Below are positions 37,662 through 46,592 of a stretch of 64,000 nt of DNA, piece by piece (positions within the stretch are counted from its first letter, which is position 1; each line of letters starts with the position of its first letter). The notes under the pieces were generated by a model. It did no database searches and was not told the DNA's origin. It worked only from the letters and a program-made list of their open reading frames with translations. The position numbers were made by a program, and so were the translations under genes. The stretch is taken from assembly GCF_016722785.1 (NCBI RefSeq), contig NZ_JAEQNE010000008.1:62001-126000 (forward strand), in the 5' to 3' direction. This DNA comes from Ramlibacter monticola (GTDB taxonomy: Bacteria > Pseudomonadota > Gammaproteobacteria > Burkholderiales > Burkholderiaceae_C).

Positions 37662-38603
37662 ATGCGCCCCACAGAACGTTCCTTCGCCCGCCGGATCGAC
37701 CTCACCTCGCTGCAACTGTTCGTGGCGGTGTGCGAGCTCGGCTCGATCGGGCGCGCCGCCGAACGCGAGTTCATCGCGGCCTCGGCGGTCAGCAAGCGGC
37801 TGTCGGACCTGGAAGCGACGCTGGAGACGCCCCTGCTCTATCGCCACACGCGCGGCGTGAAGCTCACGCCGGCCGGCGAGAGCCTGCTGCACCATGCCCG
37901 CTCGGTGCTGTTCAGCCTCGACAAAATGCAGGCCGAGCTCTCCGAGTACGCCGACGGCGTCAAGGGCCACGTGCGCATCCACGCCAACATCTCCGCCATC
38001 GTGCAGTTCCTGCCGGAAGACCTGGGGGCGTTCAGCCAGGCCCATCCGCAGGTCAAGATCGACCTGGAGGAGCACCTCTCCACCGAGGTGATGCGCGCGG
38101 TGCAGGAAGGCGCGGCCGACCTGGGCATCTGCAACGTCGGCGCCATGAACGGGCACGAACTGCAGACCCTGCCCTACCGCCGCGACGAGCTGGTGCTGAT
38201 TGTGCCGCGCGGCCACGCGCTGGCCCGGCGTCAGGCCGTCGCCTTCGAGGACACGCTGGAGTGCGACCACGTGGGCCTGCACTCCAACAGCTCGATCTAC
38301 CTCGCCATGCGCGAGGCGGCCGCCGCCGCGGGCCGCACGATCCGCCTGCGCATCCACGTCACCGGCCTCGACGCGATGTGCCGGATGATCCACAACGGCC
38401 TCGGGGTCGGCGTGATGCCGCGCCGGGCCTTCACCCTGATGCACGGGGTGGGCGACCTGGAATGCGTCGCCCTCACCGACGCGTGGGCTGCGCGGGACAT
38501 CCGCCTGGTCGCCCGCGACTTCTCCACGCTGCCGCTCACCGCCCGATTGCTGGTGGACCACCTCCAGGCCCGCGCGGAGCTGCCGCAAACGTTGGCCGCA
38601 TAG
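37662..38603 (+). CDS. LysR-family transcriptional regulator
   Basis: 313-aa regulator. N-terminal winged HTH at about residues 13-72 (LQLFVAVCELGSIGRAAERE, AASAVSKRLSDLEATLETPL, RHTRGVKLTPAGE), then a periplasmic-binding-like effector domain. Start ATG 37662 (MRPTERSFARRIDLTSLQ) has no clear Shine-Dalgarno. It ends 25 bp before leuC, in the same direction; Burkholderiales often carry a LysR gene here, so leu control is possible, though not shown by a recognisable operator. Confidence 0.88.
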   Translation: MRPTERSFARRIDLTSLQLFVAVCELGSIGRAAEREFIAASAVSKRLSDLEATLETPLLYRHTRGVKLTPAGESLLHHARSVLFSLDKMQAELSEYADGVKGHVRIHANISAIVQFLPEDLGAFSQAHPQVKIDLEEHLSTEVMRAVQEGAADLGICNVGAMNGHELQTLPYRRDELVLIVPRGHALARRQAVAFEDTLECDHVGLHSNSSIYLAMREAAAAAGRTIRLRIHVTGLDAMCRMIHNGLGVGVMPRRAFTLMHGVGDLECVALTDAWAARDIRLVARDFSTLPLTARLLVDHLQARAELPQTLAA

Positions 38604-38628
38604 AATTTCACGCCAAAGGAAAGCCCCC

Positions 38629-40050
38629 ATGGGACGCACGCTGTACGACAAGATCTGGGACGAGCACGTCGTCCACACCGAGGAAGACGGCACCGCCGTC
38701 CTCTACATCGACCGCCACCTGGTGCACGAAGTGACCAGCCCGCAGGCCTTCGAGGGCCTGCGGGAGAACGGCCGCAAGGTCTGGCGCATCAGCTCCGTGG
38801 TGGCCACCGCCGACCACAACACGCCGACCACCGGCTGGGAGCGCGGCTACGACGGCATCGACGACCCGATCTCCAAGGAGCAGGTCACGACGCTGGACAA
38901 GAACATCGCGGAATTCGGCGCCGCCGCCTACTTCCCCTTCCTGTCCAAGCGCCAGGGCATCGTGCACGTGATCGGCCCCGAGGAGGGCGCGACGCTGCCC
39001 GGCATGACCGTGGTCTGCGGCGACTCGCACACCTCGACGCACGGCGCCTTCGGCGCGCTGGCGCACGGCATCGGCACCTCGGAAGTGGAGCACGTGCTGG
39101 CCACGCAGACGCTGCTGGCGAAGAAGGCGAAGAACATGCTGATCCAGGTGGACGGCAAGCTCGCCCCCGGCGTCACCGCCAAGGACATCGTGCTGGCCAT
39201 CATCGGCCGGATCGGCACCGCCGGCGGCACCGGCTACACGATCGAGTTCGCCGGCCCGGCGATCCGCTCGCTGTCCATGGAGGGCCGCATGACGGTCTGC
39301 AACATGGCCATCGAGGCGGGCGCGCGCGCCGGCATGGTGGCGGTGGACGAGAAGACCATCGAGTACGTCAGGGGCAAGCCGCTGGCGCCCACGGGCGTGG
39401 AGTGGGACCAGGCCGTCGCCTACTGGCGCACCCTGCAGTCCGACGCCGACGCGAAGTTCGACACCGTGGTGAAGCTCGACGCCGCCCAGATCGTGCCGCA
39501 GGTGACCTGGGGCACCTCGCCCGAGATGGTCACCTCCATCGACGCGCGCGTGCCGGATCCCGACAAGGAAAAGGATCCCAACAAGCGCAACGCCATGGAG
39601 CGCGCCCTGCAGTACATGGCCCTGCAGCCCGGCAAGCCGATGAACGACATCACCGTCGACAAGGTGTTCATCGGCTCCTGCACCAACAGCCGCATCGAGG
39701 ACATGCGCGAGGCGGCCGCCGTGGTGAAGAAGCTCGGACGCAAGGTGGCGCCCAACGTGAAGCTCGCGATGGTGGTGCCGGGCTCCGGCGTGGTGAAGGA
39801 GCAGGCCGAACGCGAAGGGCTGGACCAGGTCTTCAAGGCCGCCGGCTTCGAGTGGCGCGAGCCGGGCTGCTCCATGTGCCTGGCGATGAACGCCGACCGG
39901 CTGGAGCCGGGCGAGCGCTGCGCTTCCACCAGCAACCGCAATTTCGAGGGCCGGCAGGGGGCTGGCGGGCGCACGCACCTGGTCAGCCCCGCGATGGCGG
40001 CGGCGGCGGCGGTGCACGGGCACTTCGTCGACGTGCGCCAGTTCGCCTGA
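38629..40050 (+). CDS. leuC: 3-Isopropylmalate dehydratase large subunit
   Basis: With LeuD, isomerises 2-isopropylmalate to 3-isopropylmalate in leucine synthesis. 473 aa. [4Fe-4S] cysteines in FIGSCTNSRIEDMREAA and GCSMCLAMNADRL; other signatures CGDSHTSTHGAFGALAHGIG and STSNRNFEGRQG. Start ATG 38629 with AAAGGAAAG upstream. Begins the leuC-ecn-leuD-leuB-asd series. Confidence 0.97.
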   Translation: MGRTLYDKIWDEHVVHTEEDGTAVLYIDRHLVHEVTSPQAFEGLRENGRKVWRISSVVATADHNTPTTGWERGYDGIDDPISKEQVTTLDKNIAEFGAAAYFPFLSKRQGIVHVIGPEEGATLPGMTVVCGDSHTSTHGAFGALAHGIGTSEVEHVLATQTLLAKKAKNMLIQVDGKLAPGVTAKDIVLAIIGRIGTAGGTGYTIEFAGPAIRSLSMEGRMTVCNMAIEAGARAGMVAVDEKTIEYVRGKPLAPTGVEWDQAVAYWRTLQSDADAKFDTVVKLDAAQIVPQVTWGTSPEMVTSIDARVPDPDKEKDPNKRNAMERALQYMALQPGKPMNDITVDKVFIGSCTNSRIEDMREAAAVVKKLGRKVAPNVKLAMVVPGSGVVKEQAEREGLDQVFKAAGFEWREPGCSMCLAMNADRLEPGERCASTSNRNFEGRQGAGGRTHLVSPAMAAAAAVHGHFVDVRQFA

Positions 40051-40064
40051 GGAAAGGGAGTCCC

Positions 40065-40196
40065 ATGAAAACCATCACTACCGCTGCCCTGATCGCCACC
40101 TTCCTGCTGCTGGGAGGCTGCAACACCATCCGCGGCGCGGGCCAGGACCTCCAGAAGGCCGGCCAGAGCATCGAAGAGGCGGCGAAGAAAAAGTAA
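40065..40196 (+). CDS. Entericidin-like small lipoprotein
   Basis: 43-aa lipoprotein of the entericidin EcnA/EcnB type. N-terminal signal MKTITTAALIATFLLLGGC with lipobox LGGC (Cys19), then NTIRGAGQDLQKAGQSIEEA and a Lys tail, the pattern of this toxin/antidote-related family. Start ATG 40065 follows GGAAAGGGAG and lies 14 bp after leuC, 55 bp before leuD. In enterobacteria entericidins are linked to stationary-phase lysis; in betaproteobacteria the function is unclear. Confidence 0.85.
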   Translation: MKTITTAALIATFLLLGGCNTIRGAGQDLQKAGQSIEEAAKKK

Positions 40197-40251
40197 TGAC
40201 CAGGGGACAAGGCACGCGCGAAGCGGCGCCCCATCCCCACTGGAGAAAGAC

Positions 40252-40896
40252 ATGGAAGAGTTCATCGTCCACAAGGGCGTCGTCGCCCCCATCGACCGCG
40301 AGAACGTCGACACCGACGCGATCATCCCGAAGCAGTTCCTGAAGTCGATCCGCAAGACCGGCTTCGGCCCCAACCTGTTCGACGAGTGGCGCTACCTGGA
40401 CCACGGCGAGCCCGGCCAGGACCCGGCCAGCCGCAAGCCGAATCCGGACTTCGTGCTGAACCAGCCGCGCTACCGCAATGCCAGCGTGCTGATCGCGCGC
40501 AGGAACTTCGGCTGCGGCTCCTCGCGCGAGCACGCGCCCTGGGCGATCCAGCAGTACGGCTTCCGCGCGCTGATCGCGCCCAGCTTCGCCGACATCTTCT
40601 TCAACAACTGCTTCAAGAACGGCCTGCTGCCGATCGTGCTGCCCGAGACCACGGTGGCGAAGCTGTTCGACGAGGTCGCCGCCTTCCCCGGCTACGAGCT
40701 CACGGTGGACCTGGAGCGCCAGGTGGTCGTGAAGCCGCAGGGCGAGGAACTCGCCTTCGAAGTGCAGCCGTTCCGCCGCTACTGCCTGATGAACGGCTTC
40801 GACGACATCGGCCTGACCCTGCGCCACGCCGACAAGATCAAGGCCTACGAAGCCGAGCGCCTGGCGAAGAAGCCCTGGCTGGCGCATACACTTTAA
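40252..40896 (+). CDS. leuD: 3-Isopropylmalate dehydratase small subunit
   Basis: Swivel-domain partner of LeuC. 214 aa, normal size. Signatures: VDTDAIIPKQFLKSI, NFGCGSSREHAPWAI (substrate-binding Gly/Ser loop), FADIFFNNCFKNGLLPI. Start ATG 40252 (MEEFIVHKGVVAPIDREN), with GGAG nearby. Followed by a palindromic repeat element and leuB. Confidence 0.97.
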   Translation: MEEFIVHKGVVAPIDRENVDTDAIIPKQFLKSIRKTGFGPNLFDEWRYLDHGEPGQDPASRKPNPDFVLNQPRYRNASVLIARRNFGCGSSREHAPWAIQQYGFRALIAPSFADIFFNNCFKNGLLPIVLPETTVAKLFDEVAAFPGYELTVDLERQVVVKPQGEELAFEVQPFRRYCLMNGFDDIGLTLRHADKIKAYEAERLAKKPWLAHTL

Positions 40897-40902
40897 AGAC
40901 AT

Positions 40903-41035
40903 AAACCGAACAGCCGAACGCAGAGGGCGCAGAGATTACGCAGAGGACGCAGAAGAAAACCTCTTGGAGTTTTCCTTTTTCTTTTCTGCGTCCTCTGCGC
41001 ATCCTTTGCGTCCTCTGCGTTCGGCTGTCTGGTTT
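40903..41035. repeat. Long palindromic intergenic repeat, copy 1 (leuD-leuB)
   Basis: 133 bp, nearly all of it an imperfect inverted repeat: the left arm starts AAACCGAACAGCCGAACGCA and the right arm is its near complement ending CTGTCTGGTTT; inner repeats of GCAGAGGACGCAG type occur on both arms. A copy lies at 51085-51207. It fills the gap between leuD (stop 40896) and leuB (start 41051) and would form a long hairpin in the leu transcript. Similar CGCAGAGGACGCAGAG repeats are known from many proteobacteria; no coding capacity. Confidence 0.85.
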
Positions 41036-41050
41036 TGAGAAAGACACAAG

Positions 41051-42142
41051 ATGAAAATCGCAGTCCTCCCCGGTGACGGCATCGGCACCGAGATCGTCGA
41101 CGAGGCGGTCAAGGTCCTGAAGGTCCTGGACCTGAAGTTCGAGATGGAGACCGCCGACGTCGGCGGCGTCGCCTACGACCGGCACGGCCATCCCCTGCCG
41201 GAGGCCACGCTGAAGCTGGCGAAGGAAGCCGATGCCGTGCTGTTCGGCGCCGTCGGCGACTGGAAGTACGACCAGCTGGAGCGCAAGTTCCGCCCCGAAC
41301 AGGCCATCCTGGGCCTGCGCAAGAACCTGGGCCTGTTCGCCAACTTCCGCCCGGCCATCTGCTACGAGCAGCTGACCCACGCCTCCAGCCTGAAGCCGGA
41401 GCTGGTCGCCGGCCTGGACATCCTGATCATCCGCGAGCTGACCGGCGACATCTACTTCGGCCAGCCCCGCGGCCGCCGCACCTCCCCCGACGGCAACTTC
41501 CCCGGCGCCGAGGAGGCCTTCGACACCATGCGCTACGCCCGCCCGGAGATCGAGCGGATCGCGCACGTCGCCTTCCAGGCGGCGCGCAAGCGCAACAAGA
41601 AGGTGACTTCGGTCGACAAGGCGAACGTCCTGGAGACCTTCCAGTTCTGGAAGGACGTGGTCACCGAGGTGGGCCAGCAGTACCCCGACGTGAAGCTGGA
41701 CCACATGTACGTGGACAACGCCGCCATGCAGCTGGTGAAGTCCCCGAAGTCCTTCGACGTGGTGGTCACCGGCAACATGTTCGGCGACATCCTGTCCGAC
41801 GAGGCGGCCATGCTCACCGGCTCCATCGGCATGCTGCCTTCGGCCAGCCTCAACGCCAGCAACCAGGGCCTGTACGAGCCGTCCCACGGCAGCGCCCCCG
41901 ACATCGCGGGCAAGGGGATTGCCAACCCTTTGGCTACAATACTGTCAGCCGCCATGATGCTCCGCTTCTCCCTCAACCAGCCGCAAGCCGCCGACCGCAT
42001 CGAGTCCGCGGTGAAGGACGTGCTGTCGCAGGGCCTGCGGACGGCGGACATCTGGTCCGAAGGCACGCGCAAGGTCGGCACCCGCGAGATGGGTGACGCC
42101 GTCGTTGCAGCCATCACCACCAAGACGATTACCAAGAGCTAG
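41051..42142 (+). CDS. leuB: 3-Isopropylmalate dehydrogenase
   Basis: NAD-dependent oxidative decarboxylation giving 2-oxoisocaproate for leucine. 363 aa. Signatures: MKIAVLPGDGIGTEIVDEAV, RELTGDIYFGQPRG, DNAAMQLVKSP, and the metal/NAD segment GDILSDEAAMLTGSIGMLPS, then EPSHGSAPDIAGKGIANP. Start ATG 41051, 15 bp after the palindromic repeat. Confidence 0.97.
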   Translation: MKIAVLPGDGIGTEIVDEAVKVLKVLDLKFEMETADVGGVAYDRHGHPLPEATLKLAKEADAVLFGAVGDWKYDQLERKFRPEQAILGLRKNLGLFANFRPAICYEQLTHASSLKPELVAGLDILIIRELTGDIYFGQPRGRRTSPDGNFPGAEEAFDTMRYARPEIERIAHVAFQAARKRNKKVTSVDKANVLETFQFWKDVVTEVGQQYPDVKLDHMYVDNAAMQLVKSPKSFDVVVTGNMFGDILSDEAAMLTGSIGMLPSASLNASNQGLYEPSHGSAPDIAGKGIANPLATILSAAMMLRFSLNQPQAADRIESAVKDVLSQGLRTADIWSEGTRKVGTREMGDAVVAAITTKTITKS

Positions 42143-42228
42143 ACAAGCTCCGGTTCGTCGCGTGCCTGCCCCGGCCCAGACGAGCCGGGGAAACCGGATT
42201 CACCCTGAAATCTGAAAGGCGCGCGACG

Positions 42229-43377
42229 ATGACTCTCTCCAACGCACAACAACCGCTGGTCGGCCTGGTCGGCTGGCGCGGCATGGTCGGCTCGGTCCTG
42301 ATGGACCGCATGCAGGCCGAAGGCGACTTCGGCCTGATCGAGCCGGTGTTCTTCTCCACCTCCAACGCCGGCGGCAAGGCCCCGGCCCAGGCGAAGAACG
42401 AAGCCACGCTGAAGGACGCCTTCGACATCGAGGCGCTGAAGAAGTGCGACATCGTCATCACCTGCCAGGGCGGCGACTACACCACCGAGGTGTTCCCCAG
42501 GCTGCGCGCGGCCGGCTGGGCGGGCCACTGGATCGACGCCGCCTCCAGCCTGCGGATGAAGGACGACGCCATCATCGTCCTCGACCCCGTCAACATGCCG
42601 GTGATCAGGAACGCGCTGGCCAGGGGCGGCAAGAACTGGATCGGCGGCAACTGCACGGTCAGCTGCATGCTGATGGGCGTGGGCGCCCTGTACAAGGCGG
42701 GGCTGGTGGAGTGGATGACCACCATGACCTACCAGGCCGCTTCCGGCGGCGGCGCCCAGCACATGCGCGAGCTGCTGACCCAGTTCGGCACCCTGAACGC
42801 CGAGGTGCGCACCCTGCTGGACGACCCCAAGTCCGCCATCCTGGAAATCGACCGCAAGGTGCTGGCGCGCCAGCAGTCCATGGGCGGCGACGAGACGGCC
42901 AACTTCGGCGTCCCGCTGGGCGGCTCGCTGATCCCCTGGATCGACAAGGACCTGGGCAACGGCGTCTCGCGCGAGGAGTGGAAGGGCGGCGCCGAGACCA
43001 ACAAGATCCTGGGCCAGGGCGAGGCCTTCGGCACGGCGGCTGCCCCGGTGGACGGCTTCTGCGTCCGCGTCGGCGCGATGCGCTGCCATTCGCAAGCACT
43101 CACCTTCAAGCTGAAGAAGGACGTGCCGGTGGCGGACATCGAAGCCATGATCGCCGCCGACAACCCCTGGGCCAAGGTGGTGCCGAACACCCGCGAAGCC
43201 ACCCTGCAGCGCCTGACGCCGGTGGCGGTGACCGGCACCCTGGACATCCCGGTGGGCCGCATCCGCAAGCTGGCCATGGGCCCCGAGTACGTCGGCGCCT
43301 TCACCATCGGCGACCAGCTGCTGTGGGGCGCGGCGGAACCGCTGCGCCGCATGCTGCGCGTCCTGCTCGACGCGTGA
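42229..43377 (+). CDS. asd: Aspartate-semialdehyde dehydrogenase
   Basis: NADPH-dependent reduction of aspartyl phosphate to aspartate semialdehyde, the branch-point for lysine/diaminopimelate, threonine and methionine. 382 aa. NADP fold GLVGWRGMVGSVLMDRM, catalytic Cys in IGGNCTVSCMLMGVGALYKA, MRCHSQALTFKLKKD with catalytic His, and C-terminal GDQLLWGAAEPLRRML. Start ATG 42229, with GAAAGG 9 bp upstream. A terminator follows, ending the leu-asd series. Confidence 0.97.
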   Translation: MTLSNAQQPLVGLVGWRGMVGSVLMDRMQAEGDFGLIEPVFFSTSNAGGKAPAQAKNEATLKDAFDIEALKKCDIVITCQGGDYTTEVFPRLRAAGWAGHWIDAASSLRMKDDAIIVLDPVNMPVIRNALARGGKNWIGGNCTVSCMLMGVGALYKAGLVEWMTTMTYQAASGGGAQHMRELLTQFGTLNAEVRTLLDDPKSAILEIDRKVLARQQSMGGDETANFGVPLGGSLIPWIDKDLGNGVSREEWKGGAETNKILGQGEAFGTAAAPVDGFCVRVGAMRCHSQALTFKLKKDVPVADIEAMIAADNPWAKVVPNTREATLQRLTPVAVTGTLDIPVGRIRKLAMGPEYVGAFTIGDQLLWGAAEPLRRMLRVLLDA

Positions 43378-43407
43378 GCTTCGACCCCCGCGCGCCGGCG
43401 GGGCTGG

Positions 43408-43437
43408 AACAAAGCGCCGCATTCGCGGCGCTTTGTT
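43408..43437 (+). terminator. Rho-independent terminator after asd
   Basis: AACAAAGCGCCGC-ATTC-GCGGCGCTTTGTT, a perfect 13-bp stem with tetraloop, followed by CTTTTGG, 31 bp past the stop. Confidence 0.88.
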
Positions 43438-43552
43438 CTTTTGGAATCCTGACGCCTGTATCCCGCTGTAACAGCACGTTGTAACACGACAACAAGGCCA
43501 GCGCTCACATGCGGTCCCTGACGCACCTCCGAACATTAAGAGGTGTCTCAGC

Positions 43553-43581
43553 TTGTCAGCCTAAGGCGTTGCTGCTATGGT
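43553..43581 (+). promoter_or_regulatory. Predicted sigma-70 promoter of fimV
   Basis: TTGTCA (43553-43558), 17-bp spacer, TATGGT (43576-43581), about 35 bp upstream of the fimV ATG. It lies in the only sizeable gap of this region (43378-43615), after the asd terminator, so fimV likely starts a new transcript. Confidence 0.5.
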
Positions 43582-43615
43582 CCTTTTTCGAATATAGCCT
43601 CCTGGCACTGGCCGC

Positions 43616-46525
43616 ATGAAGAGAACAAAACTGCCTCTCGACCGAGCAGTGGGGACGTCGCCACAGAAGAGCCCGCCGAAGTTGAAACTGACCGCGCTGG
43701 CATTTGCGGCAGCAGTCACTTTCGGCCTTGCCTCGCCCGACGCGCTGGCACTCGCCCTCGGCCGCGTCACCGTCCAATCCGCCCTGGGCGAGCCCCTGCG
43801 GGCTGAGATCGAACTGCCCGAGATCTCGCCCGAGGAAGTCTCCTCGCTCAAGGCGGCGATCGCATCGCCGGCGCAGTTCCGCGCCGCGGGCCTCGAGTTC
43901 AGCACCGCCCTGACCGGCGTGCAGATCACGCTGCAGCGCCGCGCGAACGGCAGCTACTTCCTGCAGCTGGCGAACGACCGCCCGGTCAACGATCCCTTCG
44001 TCGACGTGATCCTCGAGGCCACCTGGTCGTCCGGCCGGGTGCAGCGCGATTTCACGCTGTTGTTCGATCCGCCGACGGCGCGCTCGCAGGCGCCGCAGGC
44101 GCCCGTGCAGGCGCAGGTGGCTCCCCCGATCGGCCCCTCGGCCCAGGCCGTGCCGCCCCGCGGCGGAGCGTCGCGCCCCATCCCGGCGCCCGCGCCCGCT
44201 GCCACCGCCCGCACGCCGGCGCCTGCGCCGGCCACCGGCCAGCCCCCGGCCCGGGCCGCCGCCCCGGCGCCGTCCGACGAAGCGGGCAAGCGCGTCACGG
44301 TGCAGGCCGGCGACACGGCCGGCAAGATTGCCGCCACCGGCAAGCCTGCCAGCATCTCGCTCGACCAGATGCTGGTGGCGATGCTGCGCGCCAATCCGGA
44401 TGCCTTCGTCGCCGGCAACGTCAACCGCCTGCGCGCGGGCTCCGTGCTGGCCATGCCCAGCAGCGAACAGGCCGCTGCCGTGCCGCAGGACGAGGCGCGC
44501 CAGGTCCTGGTGGCGCAGAGCCGCGACTTCAGCGAATTCCGCCGCCGCCTGGCCGAAGGCGTGCCCACCGCGTCCGCTCCGGCCGCGACCCGCGAAGCCT
44601 CGGGCCGTGTGCAGGCCCAGGTCGACGACAAGAAGGCGCCCGCCGGCCCCGGCGACCGCCTGCAGCTTTCCAAGGGCGCCGTGCAAGGCCGCACCGGCGC
44701 GGCCGACACGATCGCGCGCGAGCGCCAGGCCAAGGAGCAGGCCACCCGCGTCGCCGAGCTGGACAAGAACCTCGCCGAACTGAACAAGCTGGCCGGCACC
44801 ACCCCGGGGGCCGCCGGCGGCACCGGTGCGCGTCCGGCCGCGGGCATCACGGCACCCCCCGGCGTGAGCGCCGCCCAGCGCGGCGCGTCCGCGCCGGCCG
44901 CGGCAACGCCCGCCCCCGCGCCGGCCCCGGCTGCGGCGACCACGCCCGCGACCACGGCCGCACGCAGCGCCTCGGCTCCGGCCGCAACCGCGCCGACGCC
45001 CGCAGCGCCGGCGACGCCCTCGACCACGACGGCGGCCGCCCGGCCTGCGTCCGCGCCGGCCGCTGCCGCGCCCACCCCGGGCGCTGCGCCGGCCCCGGCG
45101 ACCACCACGGCCGCGGCGACGCCGGCCGCGACGGGCGCGACGGCTCCGGTCGCGGCAGCTTCCGCCCCGTCCGCCACGGCTTCCGAACCGGCCGCCGCGG
45201 CCGCCCCGGACACCGGCGCCAGCGCCCCGGTCGTGGCCGCGGCCAAGCCGGCGGTGCGCAAGCCGGCGCCGCCCCCGCCGCCCGAGCCGAGTCTGGTCGA
45301 CGACCTGCTGGAGAACCCGCTGGTGCCCGCCTCGGTGGTGGGCCTGCTGGCGGTGCTGGCCGGCTTCGGCTTCTACAAGTTCCGCCAGAAGCGCAAGAGC
45401 GCGGCCGTCGACAGCTCCTTCCTCGAAAGCCGCCTGCAGCCCGACTCCTTCTTCGGCGCCAGCGGCGGCCAGCGGGTCGACACGGCCGAAGCGAACAACC
45501 CGACCGGCTCCTCGATGGTCTACTCGCCCAGCCAGCTCGATGCGGCCGGCGACGTCGACCCGGTGGCCGAGGCCGACGTGTACCTGGCCTACGGGCGCGA
45601 CCTGCAGGCCGAGGAGATTCTCAAGGAAGCCCTGCGCATCAATCCGCAGCGCGTCGCCATCCACGCCAAGCTGCTGGAGATCTACGCCAAGCGCCGCGAC
45701 GTGAAGGCCTTCGAGGCGGTCGCCGCCGAGGCCTACAACCTGACGGGCGGCAGCGGCAGCGAGTGGGAACACATCTGCGACCTCGGGCGCGAGCTCGATG
45801 CCGCCAACCCGCTCTACCGCCCCGGCGGCCAGCCGGGCGTCGCCACCGCAGCCGCGGCTGCGACGGCCGCCGCGGCCGCGGCGCATGCGATCGCCAGCCC
45901 GGCGCCCGCCGCGCCGCCAGCGGCCGCCCCCTCCGACGTGGACCTGGACCTCGACTTCTCGCTCGGCGACGACGACCAGGACACCCTGCAGCCGCCGATG
46001 CCTGCGGCGCCCGTCATGGCGCCCCCCGTCGCGCACGCCGAGCACCAGAAGCCGGCCTTCACCGCGCCCGCCCCGGTCGCGCCGCTCGAGGAAGAGGAAG
46101 AAGAGGACAACAGCCTCGACTACACGCCCTCGCCGCTGCCCGTGGTCGACCCGGCCGACAAGCCGGCGCCGCACGTCGTGACCGACAGCGGCATGATGGA
46201 GTTCGACCTCAACGCCCTGTCGCTCGACCTGCCTGGCAGCAACGCCGCCGCGCCGGCCCCTGCCGCGATCCCGGAGCCCCCGTCCGCGGACCTCGACATG
46301 CCGCCGCTGGCGTTCGACCTGGACCAGCCGTCTACCCAGTCCCCGGTGACGATGGAGGGCGACGGGGAAATCGACAGCCCGCTGGCCACCAAGCTGGCCC
46401 TGGCCGAGGAATTCAACGCCATCGGCGATGCCGACGGCGCCCGCAGCCTCGCAGAGGAAGTCCTGGCCGAAGCCTCCGGCGACCTGAAGTCCCGCGCCCA
46501 GCGCCTGCTGGCCGAAATCGGCTAA
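43616..46525 (+). CDS. fimV: FimV-like peptidoglycan-binding inner-membrane protein
   Basis: 969-aa polar hub protein; in Pseudomonas FimV supports type IV pilus assembly and twitching. Order: signal or anchor (KLTALAFAAAVTFGLA, residues 24-40); FimV N-terminal domain (LGRVTVQSALGEPLRAEIEL); LysM-like segment (KRVTVQAGDTAGKIAATGK, about 224); a very long Ala/Pro/Thr-rich linker (about 400-550); one membrane helix (VVGLLAVLAGFGFYKFRQK, about 575); TPR-like region (AEEILKEALRINPQRVAIHA); an acidic low-complexity stretch; and the conserved C-terminal FimV motif (KLALAEEFNAIGDADGARSL). No pilus genes are nearby; the asd-fimV-truA order itself is conserved in many proteobacteria. Confidence 0.93.
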   Translation: MKRTKLPLDRAVGTSPQKSPPKLKLTALAFAAAVTFGLASPDALALALGRVTVQSALGEPLRAEIELPEISPEEVSSLKAAIASPAQFRAAGLEFSTALTGVQITLQRRANGSYFLQLANDRPVNDPFVDVILEATWSSGRVQRDFTLLFDPPTARSQAPQAPVQAQVAPPIGPSAQAVPPRGGASRPIPAPAPAATARTPAPAPATGQPPARAAAPAPSDEAGKRVTVQAGDTAGKIAATGKPASISLDQMLVAMLRANPDAFVAGNVNRLRAGSVLAMPSSEQAAAVPQDEARQVLVAQSRDFSEFRRRLAEGVPTASAPAATREASGRVQAQVDDKKAPAGPGDRLQLSKGAVQGRTGAADTIARERQAKEQATRVAELDKNLAELNKLAGTTPGAAGGTGARPAAGITAPPGVSAAQRGASAPAAATPAPAPAPAAATTPATTAARSASAPAATAPTPAAPATPSTTTAAARPASAPAAAAPTPGAAPAPATTTAAATPAATGATAPVAAASAPSATASEPAAAAAPDTGASAPVVAAAKPAVRKPAPPPPPEPSLVDDLLENPLVPASVVGLLAVLAGFGFYKFRQKRKSAAVDSSFLESRLQPDSFFGASGGQRVDTAEANNPTGSSMVYSPSQLDAAGDVDPVAEADVYLAYGRDLQAEEILKEALRINPQRVAIHAKLLEIYAKRRDVKAFEAVAAEAYNLTGGSGSEWEHICDLGRELDAANPLYRPGGQPGVATAAAAATAAAAAAHAIASPAPAAPPAAAPSDVDLDLDFSLGDDDQDTLQPPMPAAPVMAPPVAHAEHQKPAFTAPAPVAPLEEEEEEDNSLDYTPSPLPVVDPADKPAPHVVTDSGMMEFDLNALSLDLPGSNAAAPAPAAIPEPPSADLDMPPLAFDLDQPSTQSPVTMEGDGEIDSPLATKLALAEEFNAIGDADGARSLAEEVLAEASGDLKSRAQRLLAEIG

Positions 46526-46551
46526 GTTGCGAGCCTGATCGCGACTGCAGG

Positions 46552-46570
46552 AGGGCCGCGCAGCGGCCCT
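46552..46570 (+). terminator. Hairpin between fimV and truA
   Basis: AGGGCCGC-GCA-GCGGCCCT, an 8-bp stem 27 bp past fimV. Only two T residues follow, so termination would be weak and read-through into truA likely. Confidence 0.4.
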
Positions 46571-46592
46571 TCCGCATTCTGAAGAACCCACG

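Noticed and set aside
34472..37860. Two open frames over 1100 aa (one per strand)
   Set aside because: Both lie in other frames of the hybrid kinase, whose domains and catalytic residues are intact.
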